Shown in pieces: positions 28,354 through 37,678 of a DNA stretch of 64,000 bases (positions within the stretch are counted from its first letter, which is position 1; each line of letters starts with the position of its first letter). The stretch is taken from contig NZ_WIND01000004.1 in assembly GCF_009697225.1 (NCBI RefSeq), forward strand, positions 79,065 through 143,064, in the 5' to 3' direction. The notes under the pieces are model-generated. The model had not been told where the DNA came from and ran no database searches. It saw only the letters and a list, made by a program, of their open reading frames with translations. A program made the position numbers and the translations under genes. Source of the stretch: Halovulum marinum. Its GTDB lineage: Bacteria; Pseudomonadota; Alphaproteobacteria; Rhodobacterales; Rhodobacteraceae.

Positions 28354-29471
28354 GCGATCGGTTCGAGATCTTCCTGGCGGTCCCGCCGGGGCTGGAGGAC
28401 GCCGCGCGCGACGAGGCCGCTGCCGCCGGCTTTCCGGACCCGCAAACCGTGCCGGGCGGCGTGACCTTCCTGGGCGGCTGGCCCGACGTCTGGCGCGCCA
28501 ACCTGGAGCTGCGCGGGCCGGGCCGGGTGCTGGCCCGCTTTGCCGAGTTCATGGCCTTCCACCCGGCGCAGCTGGACAAGCGGGCGCGCAAGCTGGCCTG
28601 GCATCAGGTGCTGCGCCCGGACGTGCCGGTGCGGGTCGAGGTCACGACCCGGAAGTCCAGGATCTACCACGCCGGCGCGGCGCAAAGCCGGATCGAGACG
28701 GCGATCAGCGATAGCCTGGGCACAATCATCGCCGCCGACGCGCCGGTGACCGTGCGCGCACGGATCGACGACAACCGGGTGACGCTGAGCGTCGACACCT
28801 CGGGCGAGCCGCTGCACAAGCGCGGCCACAAGCAGGCGGTGGTGAAGGCGCCGATGCGCGAGACGCTGGCCGCGCTGTTCCTGCGCCAGTGCGGCCATGA
28901 CGGCACCGCGCCGGTGCTGGACCCGATGTGCGGCTCGGGCACGTTCGTGATCGAGGCCGCCGAGATCGCGCTGGGACTGCACCCCGGCCGCGACCGCGAC
29001 TTCGCCTTCCAGCAGCTTGCAAGCTTCGACCCGGATGCCTGGGCGGCGATGCGGAAGCAGGCCCCCCCGCGCCAGACCGAGCTGCGCTTTCACGGCTCGG
29101 ACCGGGACGACGGCGCGATCCGCGCGGCCACGCAGAACGCCGCGCGGGCGGGCGTCGCCGATGTCACCGACTTCCAGCGCCGCGCGCTGGGCGATCTGGT
29201 GCGCCCCGAGGGTCCGCCGGGGCTGGTGATCGTCAACCCGCCCTACGGCGCGCGGATCGGCAACCGCAAGCAGCTGTTCGGTCTTTACGGCGCGCTGGGG
29301 CAGGTGCTGATGGCGCGTTTCTCGGGCTGGCGCGTCGGCATCGTCACCAGCGACGGCGGACTGGCGAAGGCGACCGGGCTGCCGCTGCTGCCGCCGGGGG
29401 CGCCGGTCGCGCATGGCGGGCTGACGGTATCGCTGCACCGCACCGGGCCGCTGCCGCGGCCCGGCGGATGA
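28350..29471 (+). CDS. THUMP-domain class I RNA methyltransferase (RlmL N-terminal-like)
   Basis: SAM-dependent methyltransferase of 373 residues. The N-terminal third is a THUMP-like RNA-binding region; the Rossmann domain has DPMCGSGTF (191-199) and catalytic NPPYG (296-300), the N2-guanine methylation motif. It matches the YcbY/RlmL N-terminal half (23S rRNA m2G) as a stand-alone protein. Start overlaps the RNase T2 stop by ATGA, so two RNA-acting proteins, one secreted and one cytosolic, are translated together. An intrinsic terminator follows at 29555. Confidence 0.87.
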   Translation: MSDRFEIFLAVPPGLEDAARDEAAAAGFPDPQTVPGGVTFLGGWPDVWRANLELRGPGRVLARFAEFMAFHPAQLDKRARKLAWHQVLRPDVPVRVEVTTRKSRIYHAGAAQSRIETAISDSLGTIIAADAPVTVRARIDDNRVTLSVDTSGEPLHKRGHKQAVVKAPMRETLAALFLRQCGHDGTAPVLDPMCGSGTFVIEAAEIALGLHPGRDRDFAFQQLASFDPDAWAAMRKQAPPRQTELRFHGSDRDDGAIRAATQNAARAGVADVTDFQRRALGDLVRPEGPPGLVIVNPPYGARIGNRKQLFGLYGALGQVLMARFSGWRVGIVTSDGGLAKATGLPLLPPGAPVAHGGLTVSLHRTGPLPRPGG

Positions 29472-29554
29472 CCCGATCGTGAAGTCGTTTGATCGGCCGT
29501 GCCCGCGGGCCGGTTGAAACACGCCGGAACGCCACCATCTGACCGGGTGATCGG

Positions 29555-29582
29555 GGGCGCGCATCTTGCAGCGCCCTTTTTC
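29555..29582 (+). terminator. intrinsic terminator after RNA methyltransferase gene
   Basis: GGGCGC (29555-29560), a 10-base loop, and GCGCCC (29571-29576) followed by TTTTT-C. It closes the RNase T2-methyltransferase operon 84 bases after its stop. Confidence 0.8.
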
Positions 29583-29584
29583 GC

Positions 29585-29626
29585 CCGCCGACCGCCGACC
29601 GCCGACCGCCGACCGCCGACCGCCGA
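29585..29626. repeat. heptanucleotide tandem repeat, six copies
   Basis: CCGCCGA is repeated six times without error, starting three bases after the terminator and ending 30 bases before the ATG of the GST gene. Being in the leader and not in the coding frame, copy-number change would alter promoter or RBS spacing instead of causing a frameshift. Confidence 0.95.
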
Positions 29627-29656
29627 CGAAAGATGACCGAGGGAAGTGAGGTCCCG

Positions 29657-30520
29657 ATGACCGATTCGACCGAGTACACGCCGCCGGATATCTGGACCTG
29701 GGACGCCGCCAATGGCGGCGAGTTCGCCAGCACCAACCGTCCCGTGGCCGGATCGACGCACGACCGCGAACTGCCGGTCGGGGTACACCCGCTGCAGCTG
29801 TACTCGCAGGGCACGCCGAACGGGCAGAAGGTCACGATCATGCTCGAAGAGCTGCTGGCCCTCGGCCACGCCGGCGCCGAGTACGACGCCTGGCTGATCC
29901 GGATCGGCAAGGGCGAGCAGTTCGGCAGCGGCTTCGTCGACATCAACCCGAACTCGAAGATCCCGGCGCTGGTCGACCGCAGCGGCGACGCGCCGCTGCG
30001 GGTGTTCGAATCGGGCGCGATCCTGCTCTACCTCGCCGAGAAGTTCGGCGCGCTGCTGCCGCAGGAGCCTGCCGCGCGCACCGAGGCGCTGAACTGGCTG
30101 TTCTGGCTGCAGGGATCGGCCCCGTACCTGGGCGGCGGCTTCGGGCATTTCTATGTCTACGCGCCCGAGCGGCTCGAATACCCGATCAACCGCTTCGCGA
30201 TGGAGGCGAAGCGCCAGCTGGACGTGCTGGACCGCAATCTCGCCGAACGCCGGTTCCTGGCCGGCGACGACTACAGCATCGCCGACATCGCCACCTTCCC
30301 CTGGTACGGCAATCTGGTGCGCGGGCAGCTCTACGGCGCCGCCGAGTTCCTGTCGGTGCACGAGTACCAGCATGTGCAGCGCTGGGCCGCCGAAATCGCG
30401 GGCCGCCCGGCGGTGCAGCGCGGCCGCAAGGTCAACACGTTCTCCGGCGACCCGTCCGGGCAGGTGCCCGAGCGGCACAGCGCGGCGGACATAGACGCCA
30501 AGATGCGGAAAGCCGCCTGA
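29657..30520 (+). CDS. yghU: YghU-type glutathione S-transferase / disulfide-bond oxidoreductase
   Basis: 287-residue GST-fold protein that in E. coli YghU reduces organic hydroperoxides and disulfides with two bound glutathiones. Long N-terminal extension (DSTEYTPPDIWTWDAANGGEF), thioredoxin-like domain with TPNGQKVTIMLEEL in which Thr and Asn replace a catalytic Cys, then the all-helical domain with GDDYSIADIATFPW. ATG 29657 follows GAGG six bases away; ATG 29633 is an in-frame alternative without an RBS. Confidence 0.92.
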   Translation: MTDSTEYTPPDIWTWDAANGGEFASTNRPVAGSTHDRELPVGVHPLQLYSQGTPNGQKVTIMLEELLALGHAGAEYDAWLIRIGKGEQFGSGFVDINPNSKIPALVDRSGDAPLRVFESGAILLYLAEKFGALLPQEPAARTEALNWLFWLQGSAPYLGGGFGHFYVYAPERLEYPINRFAMEAKRQLDVLDRNLAERRFLAGDDYSIADIATFPWYGNLVRGQLYGAAEFLSVHEYQHVQRWAAEIAGRPAVQRGRKVNTFSGDPSGQVPERHSAADIDAKMRKAA

Positions 30521-30587
30521 CCGCCGGTCCAGGCACCGTCGCCCGGCCCGGCGCCCCTTACAGTCGCCCGGTGCGGCGGCCGTCCGA

Positions 30588-32330
30588 TCAGCCCCCGCCG
30601 GCGGCCGCCCCGTCGCGCGCCGCCCCCGGCGCGGTCGCCAGCGCCGCCCAGGCATCGTATTGCGACAGGAAAACCCGCCCGTTCAGGCCGTCCAGGAAGT
30701 GCGTCGCCCGCAGCCGGTCCATCACCGGCCCCTTCACCTCAGACAGGTGCAGGCCGATGCCCTGCTCGGTCAGGCGCGCGTTGATTGCTTCGAGGCTTTC
30801 CAGCGCCGAGTAATCGATCTCGTTGATCGCCGAGCACATCAGCACGACGTTGCGGATCTCGGGGTGATCTGCCACGCGCCGCACCAGCAGATCCTCGAGG
30901 AACCGGGCGTTGACGAAGTACAGGCTCTCGTCCACCCGCAGGGTCACCAGGGCCGGGTCGGTTTCGACCTTGTGCCGGTTGATGTTCCGGAAATGCTGGC
31001 TGCCCGGGACCAGCCCGACCTCGGCCACATGCGGCTTCGAGGTCTTCAGCAGGTGCAGGACGATCGAAGCCAGCACGCCCGCGGACACTCCGATCTCCAC
31101 CCCAAACGCCAGCGTCAGTGCGATCGTCGACGCGACGGCGGTGAAATCGGCCCGGGAATAGCGCCAGGTCTTGCTCAGGATCGACAGATCGACCAGGCCG
31201 AGAACGGCGACGATGATCGTGGCCGCCAGCGTGGCGTTGGGCAGATAGTAGACCAGCGGCGTCAGCGCGACGGCGGCGACCGCCAGCCCGAGGGCGGTGA
31301 ACGCGCCCGCCGCCGGCGTTTCGGCGCCCGCGTCGAAGTTCACCACCGAACGCGCGAAGCCGCCGGTGACCGGGTAGCCGCCGCTGAAGGCCGCGCCGAT
31401 GTTCGCCGCGCCCAGGCCGATCAGCTCCTGGTCCGGGTCGATCCGCTGGCGGCGCCTGGCGGCCAGCGTCTGCGCGACCGAGATCGATTCGACGAAGCCG
31501 ATGATCGAGATCAGCAGCGCCGGCAGCAGCAGCTGCCGCACCAGTTCCGGCGCAAAGCCGGGCAGGGTGAAGGGCGGCAGGCTCTGCGGCACCGGGCCGA
31601 CGATCCGGACGCCCTGCCCGTCCAGCCCGAACGCCCAGACCGCGGCGGTGCTGGCGGCGACGGCGGCGACCGGCCCGGCCTTGGCGATCACGTCCGCCAG
31701 CCGCGGCGGCAGGCCGGCCCGCCGCAGCGTCGGCTTGAGATGCGCACGCACCCAGAACAGGAATCCGGTCGCCAGCACGCCGATCGCCAGCGTGATCGGG
31801 TTGAACTGTCCCAAATTTGCCAGCAGCGCGCCGGCCAGCTCGATCAGCGTGTGCCCCTCGGCCGATATGCCCAGGATATGCTTGAGCTGGCTGGCGGCGA
31901 TCAGGATCCCCGAGGCCGAGATGAAGCCCGCGATCACCGGATGGCTGAGAAAGTTCGCCAGGAACCCCAGCCGGAGCAGGCCCATCGCCAGCAGCATCGC
32001 GCCCGACAGGCCCGCCAGCGTCAGCGCCGCGACCGCGTAGCCGGCGGTACCCTGCTGCGCCACCTGGCCGATCGCGGCGGCGGTCATCAGCGAGACCACC
32101 GCCACCGGCCCGACCGCAAGCACCCGGCTGGTGCCGAACACCGCGTAAAGCAGGATCGGCACGATCGAGGCATAGATCCCCGCCTCGGGCGGCAGTCCGG
32201 CCAGCAGCGCGTATGCCAGCGACTGCGGGATCAGCATGATCGTGACGATCACCGCCGCCAGCAGGTCGCGCGACAGCGCCGCGCGGGTATAGTCGCGGCC
32301 CCATTCCAGAATCGGCAGATAGCGGGTCAT
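30588..32330 (-). CDS. SulP family inorganic anion transporter with STAS domain
   Basis: 580-residue inner-membrane anion transporter (sulfate, bicarbonate or dicarboxylate). About 12 helices with the SulP signature IPQSLAYALLAGLPPEAGIYAS near residue 35; cytoplasmic STAS domain near 440-560 (FVNARFLEDLLVRR, NEIDYSALESLEAIN). Substrate cannot be assigned from sequence. Its ATG overlaps the stop of the truncated Crp/Fnr gene (ATGA), so the two are co-translated. Confidence 0.92.
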   Translation of the reverse strand: MTRYLPILEWGRDYTRAALSRDLLAAVIVTIMLIPQSLAYALLAGLPPEAGIYASIVPILLYAVFGTSRVLAVGPVAVVSLMTAAAIGQVAQQGTAGYAVAALTLAGLSGAMLLAMGLLRLGFLANFLSHPVIAGFISASGILIAASQLKHILGISAEGHTLIELAGALLANLGQFNPITLAIGVLATGFLFWVRAHLKPTLRRAGLPPRLADVIAKAGPVAAVAASTAAVWAFGLDGQGVRIVGPVPQSLPPFTLPGFAPELVRQLLLPALLISIIGFVESISVAQTLAARRRQRIDPDQELIGLGAANIGAAFSGGYPVTGGFARSVVNFDAGAETPAAGAFTALGLAVAAVALTPLVYYLPNATLAATIIVAVLGLVDLSILSKTWRYSRADFTAVASTIALTLAFGVEIGVSAGVLASIVLHLLKTSKPHVAEVGLVPGSQHFRNINRHKVETDPALVTLRVDESLYFVNARFLEDLLVRRVADHPEIRNVVLMCSAINEIDYSALESLEAINARLTEQGIGLHLSEVKGPVMDRLRATHFLDGLNGRVFLSQYDAWAALATAPGAARDGAAAGGG

Positions 32331-32692
32331 GCGTCCGCCAGACTGTCGCAGGTCGCGCGCGGGATCGCCACGGCGCGCACGTCGGTCTCGGCCACGCCGT
32401 TGGCCGAGCAGTCCTCGAACGCCAGCATGCAGGCGGTGGTCCGCACGCAGCTTTCGCCGGCGCGCACGCGATAGCGGAACACGGCGGGCCCGGTGTCGGA
32501 CCGCTGCTGCACGCGCACCGTGCCGTCGAGCAGCAGCAGCAGGTTGTCGGCGGACCGGCCCGGCGCGAACACCTTGCTGCCGCCGGGCACCTCGACGATC
32601 CGGCTGCCCGCCACCAGACCGGCGCGCAGCGCGGGCGGCAACTGGCCGAGGCCCCGGAAACGTTCGATCCGGTTCTCGGTGGTCGTGGTCAT
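32327..32692 (-). CDS. truncated Crp/Fnr-type protein, effector domain only
   Basis: 121 residues. The sequence follows a Crp/Fnr effector domain: LGQLPPALRAGL at the start, VFAPGRSADNLLLLLDGTVRV, then RVRAGESCVRTTACMLA and ETDVRAVAIPRATCDSLADA. It stops exactly where the dimerisation helix and helix-turn-helix should follow, and the SulP gene begins in the shared ATGA. It therefore cannot bind DNA by the usual domain. Either a degraded regulator or a stand-alone sensor working with the transporter. ATG 32692 has a GAGGGG-type RBS. Confidence 0.75.
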   Translation of the reverse strand: MTTTTENRIERFRGLGQLPPALRAGLVAGSRIVEVPGGSKVFAPGRSADNLLLLLDGTVRVQQRSDTGPAVFRYRVRAGESCVRTTACMLAFEDCSANGVAETDVRAVAIPRATCDSLADA

Positions 32693-32800
32693 CGCGCCGC
32701 CCCTCTTTGATCCGGGGGGATCATAGATCGCCGGCGGGGTGCGGCAAATGGTGCGGCATGGGGCGCGGCCGCACCGGGGGGCGCGGCGCGCCGGCACGGG

Positions 32801-33706
32801 TCAGGCGCGGCCGTCGATCAGCTCGGCCATCATCGCGCGCTCTTCTTCGGTCAGGTCCGTCAGCGGCGGGCGCACCGGGCCGGTGTCGAAGCCGCGCAGC
32901 GCGACGCCGGCCTTGATCGCCGAAACGGCGTAGCCGGTCTTGCGGTCGCGGATCCGGGCGAAGGGATAGTAGAACTCGGTCAGCATCCGCGCGCAGGTGG
33001 CGTCGTCGCCGGCGCTGAAGGCGGCGTGGAACCTCAGCGCGGTTTCCGGCACGAAGTTGAACACCGCCGAGGAATAGGTGTCCACGCCGGCGCCGCGGAA
33101 CGCCTGGGCGAACAGCTCGTGCGTCGGCATGCCGCCGATATAGGCCAGCCGGTCGCCGTTCTGGATCGTGATCCGGCGCACGGTGTCGATGTCGCCGGTG
33201 CCGTCCTTGAAGCCGATCAGGTTCGGACAATCGTCGGCCAGCCGCGCCAGCGTCTCGGCCGAGACCACCGACTGGCCGCGGTTGTAGACGATCACCCCCA
33301 TTTTCGTCGCCGCGCAGACCGCACGGATGTGGTTGGCGATGCCGTCCTGCGGCGCGCCGATCAGATAGTGCGGCAACAGCAGGATGCCGTCGCCGCCGGC
33401 GGCCTCGATGCCCTCGGCCATCTCGCAGGCCAGACGGGTGCCGTAGCCGCAGCCGGCGATGACCGGCTTGCCCTTCTGCGCCGCCTTGGCGGTGCGGACC
33501 ACCGCGACCACCTCGGCCGGGGTCAGCGAGAACAGCTCGCCGGTGCCGCCGGCGACGATCAGCCCGGCCACGGGGTGCGGCGCCAGCCATTCCAGATGCG
33601 CTGAGAAGGCGTGCGGATTGAACGCGTCCTGCCCGTCGAACGGAGTGACGGGGAAGGACAGCAGACCCGAGCGGACGATGTCCCGCAGGTCGAGAGGATC
33701 GATCAT
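32801..33706 (-). CDS. kdgD: 5-dehydro-4-deoxyglucarate dehydratase
   Basis: DapA/NAL-superfamily aldolase-fold enzyme of 301 residues converting 5-dehydro-4-deoxyglucarate to 2,5-dioxopentanoate with loss of CO2 and water. Schiff-base Lys167 in NLIGFKDGTGD, Tyr141 in IVYNRG, and the GGTGE motif at 53-57 are present; the LLPHYLIGAPQDG segment is typical of KdgD rather than DapA. ATG 33706 has AAAGG seven bases upstream. It follows udh by 44 bases on the same strand; garD is divergent, completing most of an oxidative hexuronate route. Confidence 0.92.
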   Translation of the reverse strand: MIDPLDLRDIVRSGLLSFPVTPFDGQDAFNPHAFSAHLEWLAPHPVAGLIVAGGTGELFSLTPAEVVAVVRTAKAAQKGKPVIAGCGYGTRLACEMAEGIEAAGGDGILLLPHYLIGAPQDGIANHIRAVCAATKMGVIVYNRGQSVVSAETLARLADDCPNLIGFKDGTGDIDTVRRITIQNGDRLAYIGGMPTHELFAQAFRGAGVDTYSSAVFNFVPETALRFHAAFSAGDDATCARMLTEFYYPFARIRDRKTGYAVSAIKAGVALRGFDTGPVRPPLTDLTEEERAMMAELIDGRA

Positions 33707-33750
33707 GAAGGTGCCTTTCTGATGATGCCTGGGACGGGCCGCGCGCGGCC

Positions 33751-34545
33751 TCAGTCCTCGTGGATGCCGTCGGCGGTGAAGCTGCCACCCTGGAACACGG
33801 CGTCGGGGTCGTCGGCGGCGGGCCGGCCGCCCTGCGCCTCGACCCCCTCGCGGAAGGTTTCGGCGTTGTCCTGCGGCACCCAGCCCAGATAGGAGGCGTG
33901 GGCGTTGTCCCACCAGCCGGCGCTGTTGGCCGAGGCGCCGTAGATCACCGGGCAGCCCAGCCGCGGCACCATGAACACCCGCTCGATCAGGCGCACGAAA
34001 TCGGCGTAGCTGAGCCAGGAGGATAGCATCCGCACGTTCTTCGGCTCGGGGAAGGACGAGCCGATGCGCACGATCGCCGTCTCCTGCCCGAACTTGTCAT
34101 GGTACATGCTGGCCAGCGCCTCGCCGAACACCTTCGAGACGCCGTACAGCCCGTCGGGCCGGGTCGGCGCCCGCGCGTCGATGCGCTCGGTCTGCCTGTA
34201 GAAGCCGATGGCGTGGTTCGAGCTGGCGAAGACGATCCGCGGCTGACCGTGCTTGCGCGCCGCCTCGTACAGGTTGTACAGGCCGTCGATGTTGGCCGGG
34301 CGGATCATCGACCAGGGTTTCTCGACCGAGACGCCGCCGAAATGCACGATCCCGTCGCAGCCCTCGACCAGCGCGTCGACGGCGGCGGCGTCGCTCAGAT
34401 CGCAACGCACCAGTTCCTCGTTCGACCCTGCCGCACCCATGTCGGCGATGTCCGACAGCCGCAGCGTGTCGGCCATGTGCGCAAGGCGCGTGCGCATCGC
34501 CGTGCCCAGCCCGCCCGCGGCGCCGGTGATCAGAAGTCGCTTCAT
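33751..34545 (-). CDS. udh: uronate dehydrogenase
   Basis: Extended-type SDR of 264 residues oxidising galacturonate or glucuronate with NAD to the aldarolactone. GAAGGLG (8-14) binds NAD; active-site Ser108/109, Tyr134 and Lys138 in GLYGVSKVFGE; conserved FASSNHAIGFYRQ and GASANSAGWWDN match characterised bacterial uronate dehydrogenases. First gene of the udh-kdgD pair; its promoter region is shared with garD. Confidence 0.92.
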   Translation of the reverse strand: MKRLLITGAAGGLGTAMRTRLAHMADTLRLSDIADMGAAGSNEELVRCDLSDAAAVDALVEGCDGIVHFGGVSVEKPWSMIRPANIDGLYNLYEAARKHGQPRIVFASSNHAIGFYRQTERIDARAPTRPDGLYGVSKVFGEALASMYHDKFGQETAIVRIGSSFPEPKNVRMLSSWLSYADFVRLIERVFMVPRLGCPVIYGASANSAGWWDNAHASYLGWVPQDNAETFREGVEAQGGRPAADDPDAVFQGGSFTADGIHED

Positions 34546-35177
34546 GCCGTTGTCCTTTCCCTCGCAGTCGTCTCGTCCCGGTGCCGGCCCGGTCCGGCAG
34601 GACGGCCGGCGCCGCCTGCCGCATCCGCGGCATGTCCAGGCGCCCCGTTTTCCGGGGCCGGATGGGTCCGCGGCCGCCCGGCGCGCCGGGCAGGGTCGCG
34701 GTCAGCCCCGCCGGCGTCACATCGCGCGCGCCGCCGGCGTCGACGGTCCCAGGACGTTCGGCCTCTCGCACAGCGGGGCCGGCACGTCATCCTTCATTTC
34801 GATCGCGGCGGCGCCCGGCCGGGCACGCCCGCTTGTCATACTTATTTCCGCAATCCTCCTATTGTCTGTTTGACAGATTGGCAAGCCGGTGGCAGCACTG
34901 TCGAACAATGCGGCGACGCTTTTTTCGAAAGGGGCGCATGACATGATATCGCTCCGGCGCACTTTGCGCCCGGTCACCGTTCCGGTGGTGACGCCGGGCG
35001 AAGTCATCATACAAATTTATCGCCAACGACCTGGTACTGCCGCTGCCGACATGCACCCTGCCGGCCAGAATGCCGTTCACCTGCCGCCGGCTGCGACGCC
35101 CGCGACGACGGCCGAAGCGCGCAGGCACCGGCCCGACCGGTGCTGCGCGCGGCCGAAATCCTGAGAGGATCCCGGAC
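34546..35177. promoter_or_regulatory. 632 bp divergent control region udh / garD with palindromic operator
   Basis: No gene is evident in this gap. The key signal is TCTGT-TTG-ACAGA at 34865-34877, a perfect 5 bp arm palindrome inside an AT-richer tract (34845-34885); TTGTC...GACA-type sites are typical targets of FCD-class GntR regulators, two of which lie downstream of garD. A second AT-rich patch is at 35000-35025. The long distance from each start suggests leader regions on both sides. Confidence 0.55.
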
Positions 35178-36707
35178 ATGACGGTTCAGCACCCCCCCGA
35201 CGCCCCGCGCGTCATCCGCATGCACCCCGCCGACAACGTGGCGATCGTCGCCAACGACTTCGGGCTCGAGGCCGGCACCCGGATCCCCTCGGGCCCGCGG
35301 CTGCGCGAGCGTGTGCCGCAGGGTCACAAGGTGGCGCTGCAGGATCTGGCGCAGGGCGATCCGGTGCGCCGCTACGACGTGGTGATCGGCCACGCCGCCG
35401 AGGACCTGCCGGCCGGCAGCTGGGTGAACGAGCGGCGGCTGCACCTGCCGCAGGCACCGGGGCTGGACGCGCTTCCGGTCTGCACCCGCAACGCCCCCGC
35501 CGGGCCGCCGGTCGAGGGCCGCACCTTCGACGGCTACCGCAACGCCGACGGCAGCGTCGGCACCCGCAACCTGCTGGCGGTGACGACGACGGTGCAATGC
35601 GTCTCGGGCGTGGTCGAGCACGCGGTGCGGCGGATCCGCGACGAGCTGCTGCCGCGCTTTCCCAATGTCGACGGCGTGGTGGCGCTGGAACACATCTTCG
35701 GCTGCGGCGTGGCGATCGAGGCGGTGGACGCGGCGATCCCGATCCGCACGCTGGCCAACATCGCGCGCAACCCGAACTTCGGCGGCCGCGCGCTGATCGT
35801 CAGCCTCGGCTGCGAAAAGCTGCAGCCCGAGCGGCTGAACCTGCCCGATGCCGGCCTCGTCACCCTGCAGGACCCGGCGCACATCGGCTTCGAGGCGATG
35901 ATCACCGCGATCATGGCCGAGGCCGAGACCCATCTGGCGGCGCTGGACCGGCGCCGGCGCACGCCCTGCCCTGTCTCGGACCTGGTGCTGGGCGTGCAGT
36001 GCGGCGGCAGCGACGCGTTCTCGGGCGTCACCGCCAACCCGGCGCTGGGCCATGCCAGCGATCTGATCGTGCGCGCCGGCGGCACGGTGATGTTCTCGGA
36101 GGTCACCGAGGTGCGCGACGGCATCGCCCAGCTGACCGCGCGCGCCGCCACCCCCGAGGTGGCGCAGGCGCTGATCGACCAGATGGCGTGGTACGACGCC
36201 TACCTGGCCCGCGGCGCGGTCGACCGCTCGGCCAACACCACCCCCGGCAACAAGGCCGGCGGGCTGTCGAACATCGTCGAAAAGGCGATGGGCTCGATCG
36301 TCAAGTCCGGCCGCTCGCCGATCTCGGGCGTGCTCGCGCCGGGCGAGCGGGCGGCGGGCAAGGGGCTGCTCTATGCCGCGACGCCGGCCAGCGACTTCGT
36401 CTGCGGAACGCTGCAGCTGGCGGCGGGAGCGACGATCCACGCCTTCACCACCGGACGCGGCACGCCCTACAGCCTCGAGGCGATGCCGGTGATCAAGATC
36501 GCCACCCGCACCGAGCTGGCGCGCCGTTGGCACGACCTGATGGACATCGACGCCGGCCCGATTGCCAGCGGCGCGCGCAGCATCGAGCAGATGGGCGAGG
36601 AGATGTTCGAGCACATCCTCGCCGTCGCCAGCGGCGCCCCGACCTGGGCCGAGCGGCACCGCATCGGCAACGCGCTGGCGCTGTTCAACCCGGCCCCGGT
36701 GACGTGA
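35178..36707 (+). CDS. garD: galactarate dehydratase-type UxaA family protein
   Basis: 509-residue dehydratase that removes water from galactarate to give 5-dehydro-4-deoxyglucarate, the KdgD substrate. The N-terminal SAF-like domain (residues ~10-95) and the long C-terminal catalytic region with [48 protein letters not shown] and [19 protein letters not shown] match GarD/UxaA. Cys residues and His for a metal site are retained. Altronate dehydratase is the close alternative, but context favours the aldarate reaction. ATG 35178 with AGAGGA upstream. Confidence 0.9.
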   Translation: MTVQHPPDAPRVIRMHPADNVAIVANDFGLEAGTRIPSGPRLRERVPQGHKVALQDLAQGDPVRRYDVVIGHAAEDLPAGSWVNERRLHLPQAPGLDALPVCTRNAPAGPPVEGRTFDGYRNADGSVGTRNLLAVTTTVQCVSGVVEHAVRRIRDELLPRFPNVDGVVALEHIFGCGVAIEAVDAAIPIRTLANIARNPNFGGRALIVSLGCEKLQPERLNLPDAGLVTLQDPAHIGFEAMITAIMAEAETHLAALDRRRRTPCPVSDLVLGVQCGGSDAFSGVTANPALGHASDLIVRAGGTVMFSEVTEVRDGIAQLTARAATPEVAQALIDQMAWYDAYLARGAVDRSANTTPGNKAGGLSNIVEKAMGSIVKSGRSPISGVLAPGERAAGKGLLYAATPASDFVCGTLQLAAGATIHAFTTGRGTPYSLEAMPVIKIATRTELARRWHDLMDIDAGPIASGARSIEQMGEEMFEHILAVASGAPTWAERHRIGNALALFNPAPVT

Positions 36708-36801
36708 CCCGCGCGCGCGCCGCGACCCCGGGCGCGCGTCTCCCGGCAGCACGGGAGCCGGATCGGCCCGGCACGCCCATGGCGTCTGACCGGGCGGGAC
36801 C

Positions 36802-37536
36802 ATGACCGGAACCGCATCCAGATCCGGGGGCAGGACGCTGGTGGCGTCGACCACCGAGGCGCTGCGCCGGCAGATCGACAGCGGCCGCTACCGCCCCGGC
36901 GACCGGCTGCCCAGCGAGGCACGGCTGACCGCGGAGTTCAACGTCAGCCGCACCGTGGTCCGCGAGGCGATCGCGACGCTGCGCGCCGACCGCCTGGTCG
37001 AGCCGCGGCAGGGCGCCGGCGTCTTCGTGCTGCCGCCGCCGGAACCGGTCGCGCTGCCGTTCCGGACCGTCGATCCGGCGCGGGTGTCGTCGATGATCGA
37101 GATGCTGGAGCTGCGCACCGCCGTCGAGTGCGAGGCCGCCGCGCTGGCGGCGCAGCGCCGCTCGCCCTCGCAGGAGGTGGCGATCCTCGAGGCGCTGCAG
37201 GCGGTGCGCGCCCGCGCCGCCGCCGGCCAGCCCACCGCCGAGGCGGATTTCGAGCTGCACCTGGCGATCGCGGACGCCACCAACAACCCGCGCTTCCGCG
37301 AGTTCCTGACCCTGATCGGCCCCGGCATGATCCCGCGCCGGGCGCTGGACGCCAGCTCGCCCGGGCCCGATCCGGCGGCATACCAGCGCGTGCTGGACGA
37401 GGAACACGAACGGATCGTCGCCGCCATCCTCGAAGGCGCGGAAGAGGCCGCGCGCCTGGCCATGCGCGATCATCTGCGCGGCAGTCAGGCACGGTACCGA
37501 AGGCTGCTGCGCCAGACCGCGCCGCCGGGCCCCTAG
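36802..37536 (+). CDS. GntR family regulator, FadR/FCD subclass (first of two)
   Basis: 244 residues: N-terminal winged helix (residues ~15-78: LRRQIDSGRYRPGDRLPSEARL, then SRTVVREAIATLRADRL) and a C-terminal all-helical FCD ligand domain with a likely metal site (Asp and His in EADFELHLAIA, His in LDEEHERI and RDHLRGS). 94 bases after garD, so a probable autoregulated repressor of the udh-kdgD and garD operons, by inference. Aldarates or uronates are the likely inducers. Confidence 0.88.
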   Translation: MTGTASRSGGRTLVASTTEALRRQIDSGRYRPGDRLPSEARLTAEFNVSRTVVREAIATLRADRLVEPRQGAGVFVLPPPEPVALPFRTVDPARVSSMIEMLELRTAVECEAAALAAQRRSPSQEVAILEALQAVRARAAAGQPTAEADFELHLAIADATNNPRFREFLTLIGPGMIPRRALDASSPGPDPAAYQRVLDEEHERIVAAILEGAEEAARLAMRDHLRGSQARYRRLLRQTAPPGP

Positions 37537-37678
37537 GCGCGGATCGGCCACCGGGCACGCCGCACCGGGCCCCATGGTGCCGCCGTTGCCGCCGTTGCCC
37601 CGCGCGGCCAAATGATCTAGGCGACCGGACGACAGCACCCGGCGCACCGGCGCCGGCCCCGCATTCCGCAGGTCAGCA

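Noticed and set aside
34859-35179. 106-codon - strand frame in the udh/garD gap
   Set aside because: Basic, low-complexity translation with no family motif; covers the operator and promoter region.
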